From: an uncultured Verrucomicrobiae bacterium
GTDB taxonomy: Bacteria > Verrucomicrobiota > Verrucomicrobiia > Limisphaerales > UBA1100
NCBI GenBank assembly: GCA_937775205.1
Contig: CALKBX010000005.1
Span: 186,001-250,000, forward strand
DNA length: 64,000 bases
Direction of reading: 5' to 3'
The translations under genes and the position numbers were made by a program. Positions 10,800 through 21,643 of this stretch are shown in pieces. The notes under the pieces are model-generated. The model did not search any database and was not told the origin of the DNA. It saw only the letters and a program-made list of their open reading frames with translations. Numbering within the stretch: position 1 is the first letter of the stretch; each line of letters opens with the position of its first letter.

Positions 10800-12152
10800 T
10801 TAGCGCTTGCGCGGTGCGCGGCGGGGGTCGAAACGGCCGTCAAGTTTTTTGGCTTTTTCGGGGTCGCTCATATCGATGAGCCGTTGGTCGACGCGATCCA
10901 TCCACACGAGCACTTCTTTGTCCTGTGTTTGCACGCGGAGGGTGGAGAGATATTGTTTGCGGGCTTGGAGCGTTTCCGCGGGCACGTTGCGCCCTTCGCC
11001 GAGGCGGCCGAGGTAGTATTGGACGTTGCGTAAACCTTGTGACCGCTCATCGCGTGCCTTGTCGCCGGTGGCGGCGAGGAGTTGGAAACTCTCCGTCATA
11101 CGTTTGTTGACGATGATGTTGGCATCCGCGCTGACGCCCATGTAGTTGGCGGCAATCTGCCGGATGCTGCTACGGTTGCGGTCGTCCAAATCGGGATGGT
11201 CATAAACATCCCGCAAGATGGGCATCGACTTGGAGCCGAGCACGCCGGTGAGGTAGCCGAGCACGGAGCGGTCTATATAAGTGACTTCAATTTCCTTGCC
11301 ATCGCGCTGGCGTTGTTTGCCGGTGCGGACGAGTTGGGTTTTGGCTTGATCGACGAAGCGCGTGTCTTTGTGTTGGCGCAGGATGTTGAAGAGCATGCCG
11401 CGGTTTTGGCGGTCAAGAAATGAAACCTCACGGCCTTCGTCGAGGATGGGCAGCGAAAGCAAATCGCGGGTGGCGAGTAGGTACGTTTCCTTGTGTACCT
11501 CGGGCGAAAGATTCTCAAGGGATTGGGCGATGTACGCCACCTCGATGGCGCGGCGGGTTTTTTTGAGGACGCCCAACAGAGCGTGCTCGGCTGCAGTGAT
11601 GGCGTCCACATCGCGTTTGCCGATGTGGCGCACGGTGTTTAGCAAACCGATGCGTAGGCTGGGCGGGAAAATGGGGTCGGGATAAATCCGGCCTTCGGAC
11701 CAATTGCCGGAAATAATTTCGGACGTGTTTTCGCGGTACTCGAGGTCCACGTTTTGGTTGAGGAAATTTTCGATAGCCGGGAGCGCGTGTGTGCCCATTG
11801 AGGTGAGCTCCTCAAATTGCCGGATCACCTGCCGCACTTGGATGCGGTGCGCGTCGGTGTTGTTGGAACGCCGATCCTCGTTTGAAAGATCAATCTGCTT
11901 CAGATAATCCAAAACTTCCCGCGCGGATCCCGTGGCCGCGCCGGGCACCACCACTTGTTGCACAATCAATTCGGGTTTGCGCGCCTCTGCGGCGTTCAGC
12001 TTAGCGCGCAAACTGGCGAGTTGTTCCTGATGTTTTTGGCCGGCTGAATCCGTGCGCTCTTCGCGGTCCACGGTTTTTTGGCCGGAGACGATGACGTACG
12101 TTCCTGCGATGGAAACTGTGGCGACTGCAATAATGGCGACAATAATTTTCAT
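10800..12152 (-). CDS. Hypothetical protein with N-terminal membrane anchor, helical (possibly HEAT-like)
   Basis: Long ORF with N-terminal hydrophobic segment IIVAIIAVATVSIAGTYVIV. Confidence 0.6.
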   Translation of the reverse strand: MKIIVAIIAVATVSIAGTYVIVSGQKTVDREERTDSAGQKHQEQLASLRAKLNAAEARKPELIVQQVVVPGAATGSAREVLDYLKQIDLSNEDRRSNNTDAHRIQVRQVIRQFEELTSMGTHALPAIENFLNQNVDLEYRENTSEIISGNWSEGRIYPDPIFPPSLRIGLLNTVRHIGKRDVDAITAAEHALLGVLKKTRRAIEVAYIAQSLENLSPEVHKETYLLATRDLLSLPILDEGREVSFLDRQNRGMLFNILRQHKDTRFVDQAKTQLVRTGKQRQRDGKEIEVTYIDRSVLGYLTGVLGSKSMPILRDVYDHPDLDDRNRSSIRQIAANYMGVSADANIIVNKRMTESFQLLAATGDKARDERSQGLRNVQYYLGRLGEGRNVPAETLQARKQYLSTLRVQTQDKEVLVWMDRVDQRLIDMSDPEKAKKLDGRFDPRRAPRKR

Positions 12153-12261
12153 TTTATATAATAACTTCCGACTTTTTGACGCATTTTAGTTCGAAAGGTT
12201 ACCTCGGGGCGCGCTTGACCGCCAGCGTCGTGCGTGCATAGCTGTGCGCCGCGTCCCTTGG

Positions 12262-15200
12262 ATGAGTGGACGAGCAAAATTGTTCAATCAGATTTCCGCC
12301 ACGCCTTCGGGCCATGCCCTGTGGGAGGCTGTGGCGGCGGGCGGCGCTGTGTCTTGCGCGGGCGTGGACGCGGCGGGCTGGGCGCACTTGGCCGCCGAAT
12401 TGCGCGCACGCACCGGCCGCACGGTGGTGCTCGTGGTCGCCAAGCTTAAGTTTCAGGAAACGCTGCAGCAGGATTTGGAAACGTGGCTGCGGCTGATGGA
12501 GGTGGAAGCGCCCGCGCGGTTTTATCCTGATTGGGAAGTGCTGCCGCACGAAAATAAACTCCCCCACGCCGACGCCATCAGCGAACGGCTTGAGACGTTG
12601 CAAGCGCTCCGATCGCTTGCCGAAAACACTGCCCCCGTCATCACCACCACCGTGGCCGCGCTGATGCAGTGCACGCTGCCGCCTACGGAGATTACTCATC
12701 GCACCCGCACGTTGCGGTTGGGCGAGCGGTTGGACCCGCTGGACTTCATCGAATGGTTGGAGGCGCAAGGGTACGAGCCCGAAGCGCAAGTCACCGCGCG
12801 CGGGGAAATTTCCCTGCGCGGCGGCATCGTGGATGTATTTCCGTTTACCACGCCGTGGCCGGTGCGTTGCGAATTTTTTGGTAACGAACTGGAATCGCTG
12901 CGTTACTTCAATCCGCTCAGCCAAGTTTCGCGCGAGAAAATTGACAACGCCACCTTCGCGCCCGGCGGCGAGATGGGTTTGCTGCGGCACCTCAAAGATA
13001 ACCCGCGCGCCACGTTGCTTGATCATTTGCCCGACGACGCCATTTTGCTTTTCTGCAATCCCGATGCCCTCACCGAGGCCGCAGCGGAGAAGGTGATGGA
13101 GATTCCCCCGGGCGATGCGTTTCACGTGGAGTGGACGACGCTGCTCGCTCGCATCGATGATCGCAATCTTTCGTGTGTGGAACTGCACGAACTGGCTGAT
13201 GAAGCCGCCGACCTCACGTTGGAAATTCACAGTCTCGAGGCGTTTCGTTCGATGGATCAGCGCGCGGTGGAGCCGCAAGTGGTGGAAGCGCAGCGGCGCG
13301 AATTTTTTGCGCAGCTTCACCGCTGGCGGAGGCAGGATCATTCGGTGGTGGTGCTGTGCAATAACGAGGGCGAGCAGCAGCGCTTGGAGGAACTTTGGCG
13401 CGAGTATGGTTTTGCCGAAGACGGCGGCGCGTTGGAGATTGCGCAGGGCGCGTTGAGTCGCGGCTTTTTGTTTCCGGCCGGCAAATGGGTGGTGGTGAGT
13501 GATGCGGAAATTTTCGGCCGTTACAAGGTGCAACGCCCGCGTCGGCTCAAGAGCCGCCACGGTTCGGCGATGCGGTCAGCGTTTGATATTAATTTCACGG
13601 AAATGGAGGAGGGCGATTTCGTGGTGCACGTGCAGCACGGCATCGGACGGTTCGAGGGGATGAAAGTGCTACCGCTTTCCGGCGCGCGCGAGGGAGAATC
13701 GGAAAACGGTCACGAGTGTTTGGTCATCGAATACGCATCCACCGATCCGAACAATCCGCCACCGAAACTTTATGTGCCCGTGAGCGAAGCGCATCTCGTC
13801 AGCAAATACGTTGGCGCGGGCAATGCCAGTCCCGCGCTCAATGCGTTGGGCGGCAAGCGTTGGATGAAAACGAAAGAGAAAGCCGTGCGCGCGGTGGCCG
13901 ATCTCGCCAGCGAAATGTTGCGGATTCAAGCCGTGCGCGAGGCGGAGGAAGGTCATGGTTTTCCGGAGGACACCCCGTGGCAGCGCGAGTTTGAAGCGGC
14001 TTTTATTTACGAGGAAACCCCCGATCAGGAAAAATCCATCAACGATGCGAAGGACGATATGCAGCGGCCGAAGCCGATGGATCGGTTGATCTGCGGTGAC
14101 GTCGGTTTCGGCAAAACCGAGGTGGCCATCCGCACGGCGTTCAAGGCGGTGATGGCCGGCAAACAAGTCGCCGTGCTCGTGCCCACCACAATTTTGGCGC
14201 AGCAACATTTTCTCACCTTCGCCGAGCGCATGGCGGATTATCCCGTGCGAGTGGAATTGCTCTCACGGTTTCGGACCAAGAAACAACAGCGCAAAACTAT
14301 TGAGGCGATGGCCGCCGGCGCGGTGGATATTGTCGTCGGCACGCATCGGCTCGTGCAGCCGGATGTGAAATTCAAGGACCTCGGCCTCGTGGTCATCGAT
14401 GAGGAGCAACGCTTCGGCGTCGCGCACAAGGAACGATTCAAACAACTCCGCACGCACGTGGACGTCCTCACCCTCAGTGCCACGCCCATCCCGCGCACGC
14501 TCTATCTCGCCCTCACCGGCGCGCGCGATATGAGCACCATCGAAACTGCGCCGCAGGATCGTTTGCCGGTGGAAACCATCGTGGCCGATTACAACGAGCA
14601 ACTTATTCAACGCGCCATCCGCCGCGAGCTGCATCGGGGCGGGCAGGTTTTTTTCCTGCACAACCGCGTGGGCACCATCTACACGATGGAACAAAAATTG
14701 CGCGCCATCGTCCCCGAGGCAAACATCCTCGTCGGCCACGGCCAAATGAAAAGTGATGAACTGGAAAAAGTAATGACCGCGTTCATCAATGGCGAAGCCG
14801 ATGTGCTGCTTTCCACCACGATCATCGAAAGCGGAATCGACATCCCGAATGCGAACACCATTATCATCGACCGCGCCGACCGCTTTGGCCTGAGTGATCT
14901 TTATCAACTGCGCGGTCGCGTGGGCCGTTACAAGCATCAGGCGTACGCTTACATTTTGCTGCCACGGCACGCCGCGTTGCTCGCCGATGCGCGCAAACGC
15001 ATCAGCGCCATCAAACAATATTCCAGCCTCGGCAGTGGATTCAAAATCGCAATGCGCGATTTGGAAATTCGCGGCGCGGGCAATCTGCTCGGTTCCGAAC
15101 AAAGCGGCCACATCACTGCCGTCGGTTTCGAGATGTATTGTCAGTTGCTCAAACAAAGCGTCGCACGGCTCAAGGGCGAAAAAGTAAAACCGCGCATCGA

Positions 15201-15730
15201 CGTGGAAACGCGCTTTGATTTTCTCGCGCTCAGCCCCGAGCAAATCACCGGCCCCAAAGTTAAACCCACCGCGCAGCCAAGAAAAAAATCACGGGAGATT
15301 GCCGTGCCGCGTGAGGACTGGGAATGGGCCGAGTACGACGACGTCGTGGAACGCGCCGAGGAGGAAAACACCTGCCCCATCGCGCCCGCGTATATCCCGC
15401 TCGATTACATCAACCCGCCGCGCCAGCGCATCGATGTGTACCGCCGCCTCGCGCAGGCCGATTCGCGCGAGGCGCTCAAGCAATTGCGCGCGGAAATTGT
15501 GCGATCGCTTCGGCCCGCTGCCCGAGGCGATGGAGCATTTGCTGCTGGTTTCTGAGCTAAAAGTCATCGCCTCCGGCAAAGCGATTACCTCGATTGTGGC
15601 TGATAAAGACCGGCTCAAGCTCCTCCGCAATGAGGATTACATTTCACTGGCCGGCAAGTTTCCGCGTCTTAAAAAGAAAACCGCCGGGCCCCGGCTGCGG
15701 GAGGTGAAAAAGTTGTTGTTGGCATTGTGA
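12262..15730 (+). CDS. mfd: Transcription-repair coupling factor Mfd; reading frame interrupted near 15494-15497
   Basis: [68 protein letters not shown]; last ~80 aa ([24 protein letters not shown]...) continue in another frame. Confidence 0.93.
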
Positions 15731-15762
15731 CGCCTCAAACGCTATTTTGCCCCTACGCCACT

Positions 15763-16200
15763 ATGGCAGAAAAAAAGACCGACAACCCGAAAAAGCTATC
15801 GCGCCAGGAACAGCGCGACCTCGACATCGAGATTCATTTTCTCGAAGGCGTCGTGAAGCGCGATCGCCGCTACGTGGAGGCGCTGCAACTTTTGGGCGAC
15901 GATTACACCCGCCGCGGCCGCTTCGAGGAAGGGCTGAAAGTCGATTGCCGCCTCGCCCGCCTTTGCCCCGATGATCCGCTCGTGCATTACAATCTCGCGT
16001 GCAGTTTTTCCCTCATCGCCGAATTTCGCAAAGCCGCCAACGCACTGCGCAAAGCGCTGCACTACGGCTACCGCGATTTTGATTTTCTGAAAACTGATCC
16101 CGACCTCGAACCCCTGCGCGGGCAACCCATCTACGCCAAACTCAAAAAAGAAATCGCCGAGTTTGAAGCAGGCGAAATTGGCGAAACAGGCGAGGTGTGA
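15763..16200 (+). CDS. TPR-repeat protein
   Basis: LQLLGDDYTRRGRFEEGLKVDCRLARLCPDDPLVHYNLACSFSLIAEFRKAANALRKAL. Confidence 0.75.
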   Translation: MAEKKTDNPKKLSRQEQRDLDIEIHFLEGVVKRDRRYVEALQLLGDDYTRRGRFEEGLKVDCRLARLCPDDPLVHYNLACSFSLIAEFRKAANALRKALHYGYRDFDFLKTDPDLEPLRGQPIYAKLKKEIAEFEAGEIGETGEV

Positions 16201-16201
16201 G

Positions 16202-17301
16202 ATGACCGTCCGCGTCAAGGGCCGCCGTCGTCATTACCGCACCGTCTCCTTTTCCGCGCGCACCAACGAAGTCGTCCTCATCGAGCAGCGCAAACTCCCG
16301 CACGCCTTCGAACTCACGCGCACAAAAAATTTCAATCAAACCGCCCGCGCCATCACCAATATGACCGTGCGCGGCGCCGGCGCCATCGGGGCCACCGCCG
16401 CGTATGGGCTCGCCCAAGGCGCGCGCGCTTTCAACGGCAAAACCGAAGCTGCCTTCGCGAGGCATCTCCAACGCACCTACGAAACCCTCGCCGCCGCGCG
16501 CCCCACCGCCGTGGATTTGGTGAACGCACTCAACCAAGTTCGCGCCGCAATGGTCGCCGGAAAAACTATTTCCCAAAAACAAAAACTCGCCCTGCGCGCC
16601 GCCCAACAATTCGCCGATGACGACGTGGCCCACTGCGAAGCCATTGGAAAGCACGGCGCGAAGCTCATTAAAAACGGCACGCGCGTGCTCACGCATTGCA
16701 ACGCCGGTTGGCTCGCCTTTGTGGACATCGGCAGCGCCACCGCCCCGATGTACGCCGCGCAGGCGAAGGGCAAAAATTTCACGTCTACTGCGATGAAACC
16801 CGCCCGCGCTCCCAAGGCGCCGCGCTCACCGCGTGGGAACTCGCGCAGCAAGGCGTCAGTCACGAAGTCATCGCCGACAACGCCGCCGGCCATTTAATGC
16901 AACGCGGCGAGATCGACCTCGTCATCACCGGCAGCGACCGCACCCTCGGCCGCACCGGCGAGGTAGCGAACAAAATCGGCACCTACACCAAAGCCGTCCT
17001 AGCCGCCCGCCACAACATCCCCTTCTACGTCGCCATCCCCCTCTCCACCCTCGACTGGAATTTAAAAAGCGGAAAAGAAATCCCCATCGAAGAACGCGAC
17101 GCCGAAGAAGTCCTAACCGCCTGGGGCACCGACCACCGAGGAAACTTCCGCCAAGTCCGCACCGCCAACCCCACCAGCCCCGCTCGCAACCCCGCCTTCG
17201 ACGTGACGCCCGCAAACCTAATCACCGGCATCATCACGCCGAAGGGAATTTACAAGCCCCGCGATCTGTGGCGAGAGCGTAAGCGGTTGGGTTTTGTTTG
17301 A
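16202..17301 (+). CDS. mtnA: Methylthioribose-1-phosphate isomerase-like; frameshift near 16772-16780
   Basis: NMTVRGAGAIGATAAYGLA, VLTHCNAGWLAFVDIGSATAPMYAA in frame 1; HVYCDETRPRSQGAALTAWEL...VITGSDRTLGRTGEVANKIGTYTKAVLAARHNIPFYVA in frame 2. Confidence 0.9.
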
Positions 17302-17320
17302 ACCGCCAAGGCGCAAAGAC
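17296..17320 (+). repeat. Left arm of 25-bp perfect inverted repeat (gtttgaaccgccaaggcgcaaagac)
   Basis: Perfect reverse complement at 17478-17502. Confidence 0.95.
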
Positions 17321-17477
17321 GCAAAGTTTTTTATAACTCATAGTCCAGCATACCGCTGAAGGGTGCCCTTTTTTCTATCCCTTGATGTAGATTGACCAAT
17401 ATTGAAAAAGGGGCAAGCGTCTGCCCTCACTGCAACGCCTATTTGTCCGCATGATTTCTACCCTCAAAAATTTTGGT

Positions 17478-17502
17478 GTCTTTGCGCCTTGGCGGTTCAA
17501 AC
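17478..17502 (-). repeat. Right arm of 25-bp perfect inverted repeat
   Basis: gtctttgcgccttggcggttcaaac. Confidence 0.95.
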
Positions 17503-17554
17503 CTCTCCGTCATTGACTTGAATCGGTTGCTTGTTTAACGTCCGCGCTTTCCAC

Positions 17555-17628
17555 GGCGAGGTAGCCAAGTGGTAAGGCAGGGCTCTGCAAAAGCTCTATC
17601 ACCGGTTCGATTCCGGTCCTCGCCTCCA
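17555..17628 (+). tRNA. tRNA-Cys(GCA)
   Basis: GGCGAGGTAGCCAAGTGGTAAGGCAGGGCTCTGCAAAAGCTCTATCACCGGTTCGATTCCGGTCCTCGCCTCCA; folds as cloverleaf, GCA anticodon, encoded CCA. Confidence 0.95.
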
Positions 17629-17756
17629 ATTTTCCATTTTTTTCATAAAAACCAGCAAAAATCGCCTATTTTGGGAGCTTGTGAAAAAAATCACAAAATC
17701 GCTTGCAAGATGCCGCTGTATTCGTAGGATGCGCGCCGGAGCGGTTCTTTTGGATG

Positions 17757-18407
17757 TCTAACGTCTTCCCAAAATGGACCAATCGTCTGCCTTTGATTGC
17801 TTTGGTGGGCGGATTGGTGACGGGCGCCTGCGTAGTTGCAGGTGTCACGTATTATTTTACCCCCAAGTTTACGCGGGTGGGTTATCAGCCTATTCAACCG
17901 GTTTCATTCTCGCATGAGGTTCACGCGGGGCAGCTTGGGCTCGATTGCCGTTACTGCCACGATGGCGTGGAAAAATCGTGGTTCTCAAACATCCCCGCTG
18001 CCGAAACCTGTATGCGCTGCCATACCTCGGTGTTGAAGGATGATCCTCGTTTGCAACCGATCCGCGATGCGTTTGAAAACGATAAACCGATCAAGTGGGT
18101 GCAGATTCATAAAACGCCGGACTATGTTTATTTTAATCACGCGGTGCACGTGAACCGCGGCGTGAGCTGCGTGAAATGCCACGGTCGCGTGGATCAAATG
18201 GACGAGGTGAAGCACGCCAAGTCATTGAGCATGGCCTTTTGCCTCGATTGCCATCGCAGTCCGCACGAGCAAGTGCGGCCGCAGAGTGAGGTGTTCAACC
18301 TCGGCTGGGAGCCCGGCGAGGATTGGGTGGCCGAACGCGACGGCGCGGCGTTGGTCAACAAAATGAAATTGCGAACTTCCGAGAGCTGTTCGGCCTGTCA
18401 TCGATGA
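17757..18407 (+). CDS. actA: Alternative Complex III subunit ActA, pentahaem cytochrome c
   Basis: Five CxxCH motifs (CRYCH, CMRCH, CVKCH, CLDCH, CSACH) plus N-terminal TM; operon context. Confidence 0.9.
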   Translation, partial: SNVFPKWTNRLPLIALVGGLVTGACVVAGVTYYFTPKFTRVGYQPIQPVSFSHEVHAGQLGLDCRYCHDGVEKSWFSNIPAAETCMRCHTSVLKDDPRLQPIRDAFENDKPIKWVQIHKTPDYVYFNHAVHVNRGVSCVKCHGRVDQMDEVKHAKSLSMAFCLDCHRSPHEQVRPQSEVFNLGWEPGEDWVAERDGAALVNKMKLRTSESCSACHR

Positions 18408-21400
18408 ACGACGAATCTTCAACCCCTCAAACTGAATACTGGCGCAGCATTGGCGAAGCCAACGGCACGTCGGAGCACGCGGACTGGAGCGACAAGGAAT
18501 TTCCCGAGGGCGCGAAGGAGTTGCCGGAAGATTTTTCGCGGCGCGATTTTCTTAAGTTGATGGGTGCCTCCGCCGGCTTGGCGGGTGTGGGATTGTTGGG
18601 CGTCGGTTGTCGGCGTCCGGTGGAAACGATTATTCCCTTTGGCGAACAGCCCGCCGGTTATGTGCACGGCGTGCCGCAATTTTTTGCCACGGCTCGACCC
18701 ACGGCTACGGGCGCGGTGCCATTGGTGGTGAAGTCCGATGAAGGCCGTCCCACGAAGGTGGAAGGCAACGCCGACCATCCGGACAGCAACGGCGCGACCG
18801 ATCTTCACACGCAAGCGTCGATCCTGAATTTGTACGACCCCGACCGCGCGCGGGAATTCACCGTGTACGGTAAGGCAATGAAAGACGGTCGCGCCGATGC
18901 CATAAAGAAATTGGCAGAATTGGTGGATAAGAACGTGCCCACCGCCTTCCTGATGTCCGCGGGCAACTCGCCCTCACGCGCGCGGATGATTGAAAAAATC
19001 ACCACAAAAATGGGGGCAAACGCGAAGTTTTATGTGCACGAAGCGGTGGATTACGCGGTGCATTCGCGCGCTGCCACGGCTGTTTTTGGTGCTACAGTGA
19101 AGCCATTTTGGAAGCTCGATAAAGCGGCAATCATCCTGTCGCTCGATTGCGATTTTATTGGCACGGAGGAAGATTCAAGCCGCCATATGCGCGACTTTGC
19201 GCGCGGCCGCAAGCTGGCCAAAAACGAAGGCCGCATGAACCGCCTTTATGTGGCCGAGGCGTTGATGAGCCAAACCGGCGCTAACGCCGACCACCGCCAG
19301 CGCATGAACGCCAGCGCGGTGACCAATGCTGCCGGTTATCTCGCCAAGGCACTGGGTATTACGGTGAAGGGCAACGTGTCTGTGCCGACTAATAAAGAAT
19401 GGCTCGATAAATGTCTGGAAGATTTGCAGGCGCACGCCGGCAAAGGTTTGGTGATGGCCGGTTATCGCCAGCCGCAGGCGGTGCATGAGTTGGTGAATCT
19501 CATCAACGAAAAACTCGGCAACCTTGGTCACACGGTGGAGATTCACGTGAGCGACACGCCCCCCGTCCACGGCAACCTGCACGATCTCAAGGATAACCTT
19601 GGCAACGTCGATCGCATCATCAATCTCGGCTGCAATCCCGCTTACGATGGCGGTGCGGATTTGGATTGGGCGGCGAACGCCAAAGGCAAAACCGCTTTTC
19701 GTCTCAGTCATTTTGCCGAGGACGAATCCAGCGAGGCCACCGGCGTAGTTGCGCCGCGCGCACATTATTTAGAAAGCTGGGGCGATGCTCGCACTAGCGA
19801 TGGCACGCTCGTGCCGGTGCAGCCGCTCATCGCGCCGCTCTTCGATGGCCTTTCGGAACTCGAAGTGCTTTCCGCTTTTGCATACGGCATTGGTTCCTCC
19901 GGTAAACAGCTCGCGAAGGAAGTGCACGAGATTGTGCAGGACACCTTGAAGCTGGAAAACAGCGACGCGAGTTGGGGTCACTTTTTGCACAGCGGTTTTC
20001 TGGCCGATAGCGCCGGTGGAAAAAAGAATGAACTTCCGGGCAAATCAGCCAGCAAATTGCTTTCGGCTGAAGCCATAAGCGAAACTACCATTAGCGAAAC
20101 TAATCTTGAAGTCGTCTTCACCGCTGATCACAGCGTGGGTGATGGCACGTTTGCCAACAATGGTTGGTGCCAGGAACTTCCCGATCCGATCACAAAAATC
20201 ACGTGGGACAACGTGATGAGCATCAGCCGTGTGACAGGTGAAAAACTCGGCCTCGGCAATGGTCAAGTGGCCAAGCTGACGTTGAATGGTCGCTCGGTGG
20301 AAGGCCCCATTTGGATTCAGCCGGGCATGGCCGATAACACCGTATGTCTGCCGCTGGGGTACGGGAAAAAGCATGGCCGCATTGCGAATTTCAAGGGCGA
20401 AGGCGTGGGCTTCAACGCGTACGCGGTGCGCGACACGGATTTCCCGAACATCGCCGTGGGCGGCAAGCTTTCGGATACTGGCAAAACGCATTCCCTTTCC
20501 AGCACGCAAGAGCATTGGAGTATGGAAGGCCGGTCGATCATTCGTGAGGCGACCTTGGCGAAATACAAAGAGACGCCAAATTTCGCGCTTGAGATGGGAA
20601 TAAAATCCCACGCCCGGAACGAAGGCAAAATTTACCAGCACCCTTACAAGGAACGCCCAAGCCTCAAGAGCGACGTCCATCAATGGGGAATGTCGGTGGA
20701 TCTCAGCAGCTGCACCGGTTGCAGCGCGTGTGTGATTGCCTGCCAAAGCGAAAACAATATTCCCATCGTCGGCAAGGAACAGGTGGGCAACGGCCGCGAA
20801 ATGCATTGGCTGCGCATCGACCGTTATTACACCGGCAAGGATCACGATCCCAGCGTCAACGCTACGGCGGGCGATGACGAGCAGCATTTGGAAACTTGGA
20901 TTGATGACCCGCAAGTGATCAATCAGCCGATGATGTGCCAGCATTGCGAGAGCGCTCCGTGCGAGACGGTTTGCCCCGTGAACGCCACGGTGCACGATGA
21001 TGAAGGCCTGAACACGATGGCCTACAATCGCTGCGTCGGCACGCGGTATTGCTCGAATAACTGCGCGTGGAAAGTGCGCCGGTTTAATTTCTTCGATTAC
21101 AATAAACGTCCACTCGACAAGTTGTACGATTCGCCGATGACCAAGCCTTCGTTGTTCTTCGATTGGATGGAGAGCCGCGAAAAGAGCAACCGGCCCGAGG
21201 ACGAATGGGATTTGGTGAAGCTTGCCAAGAATCCTGACGTGAGCGTGCGAATGCGCGGCGTGATGGAAAAATGCACGTACTGCGTGCAACGCATCGCGGG
21301 GGCCAAGATCGCACAGAAGGTGAAAGCCAAATCCGGCAACGACGTGCAAGTGCCCGCTAACGGAGTGAAGACCGCTTGCGAACAAGCTTGCCCCGCCGAG

Positions 21401-21643
21401 GCGATTACGTTTGGAAATTTATTGAACGAGGACGACGACGTAAACGCCGAGAAAGCCAGCCCGCGCAATTACGAAGTGCTCGGCTTCCTCGACAACGTCC
21501 CGCGCACGACTTACCTCGCCAAGATTCGCAACCCCAACGCGGCGATGCCCGATGCTTACGAGAAACCGTTTAGCACTTCGGAGTATCATCCGGAAGAAGA
21601 GCACGATGCCAAAGACGAGGGCCACGGAAAGGCCGATCACTAA
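18404..21643 (+). CDS. actB: Alternative Complex III subunit ActB (molybdopterin-oxidoreductase-like plus Fe-S domain), Tat signal
   Basis: RRDFLKLMGASAGLAG; CTGCSACVIACQSENNIPIVGKEQV; CQHCESAPCETVCPVNATVHDDEGLNTMAYNRCVGTRYCSNNC; CTYCVQRI. Confidence 0.93.
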   Translation: MNDESSTPQTEYWRSIGEANGTSEHADWSDKEFPEGAKELPEDFSRRDFLKLMGASAGLAGVGLLGVGCRRPVETIIPFGEQPAGYVHGVPQFFATARPTATGAVPLVVKSDEGRPTKVEGNADHPDSNGATDLHTQASILNLYDPDRAREFTVYGKAMKDGRADAIKKLAELVDKNVPTAFLMSAGNSPSRARMIEKITTKMGANAKFYVHEAVDYAVHSRAATAVFGATVKPFWKLDKAAIILSLDCDFIGTEEDSSRHMRDFARGRKLAKNEGRMNRLYVAEALMSQTGANADHRQRMNASAVTNAAGYLAKALGITVKGNVSVPTNKEWLDKCLEDLQAHAGKGLVMAGYRQPQAVHELVNLINEKLGNLGHTVEIHVSDTPPVHGNLHDLKDNLGNVDRIINLGCNPAYDGGADLDWAANAKGKTAFRLSHFAEDESSEATGVVAPRAHYLESWGDARTSDGTLVPVQPLIAPLFDGLSELEVLSAFAYGIGSSGKQLAKEVHEIVQDTLKLENSDASWGHFLHSGFLADSAGGKKNELPGKSASKLLSAEAISETTISETNLEVVFTADHSVGDGTFANNGWCQELPDPITKITWDNVMSISRVTGEKLGLGNGQVAKLTLNGRSVEGPIWIQPGMADNTVCLPLGYGKKHGRIANFKGEGVGFNAYAVRDTDFPNIAVGGKLSDTGKTHSLSSTQEHWSMEGRSIIREATLAKYKETPNFALEMGIKSHARNEGKIYQHPYKERPSLKSDVHQWGMSVDLSSCTGCSACVIACQSENNIPIVGKEQVGNGREMHWLRIDRYYTGKDHDPSVNATAGDDEQHLETWIDDPQVINQPMMCQHCESAPCETVCPVNATVHDDEGLNTMAYNRCVGTRYCSNNCAWKVRRFNFFDYNKRPLDKLYDSPMTKPSLFFDWMESREKSNRPEDEWDLVKLAKNPDVSVRMRGVMEKCTYCVQRIAGAKIAQKVKAKSGNDVQVPANGVKTACEQACPAEAITFGNLLNEDDDVNAEKASPRNYEVLGFLDNVPRTTYLAKIRNPNAAMPDAYEKPFSTSEYHPEEEHDAKDEGHGKADH

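Noticed and set aside
12199-13560. Long antisense ORF (453 aa) opposite mfd, and similar long antisense ORFs opposite actB and ligA
   Set aside because: Shadow ORFs typical of GC-rich coding DNA; low-complexity composition and overlap with strongly recognisable genes.
17340-17470. Protein-coding gene inside the inverted-repeat interval
   Set aside because: No ORF of useful length or composition in either strand.
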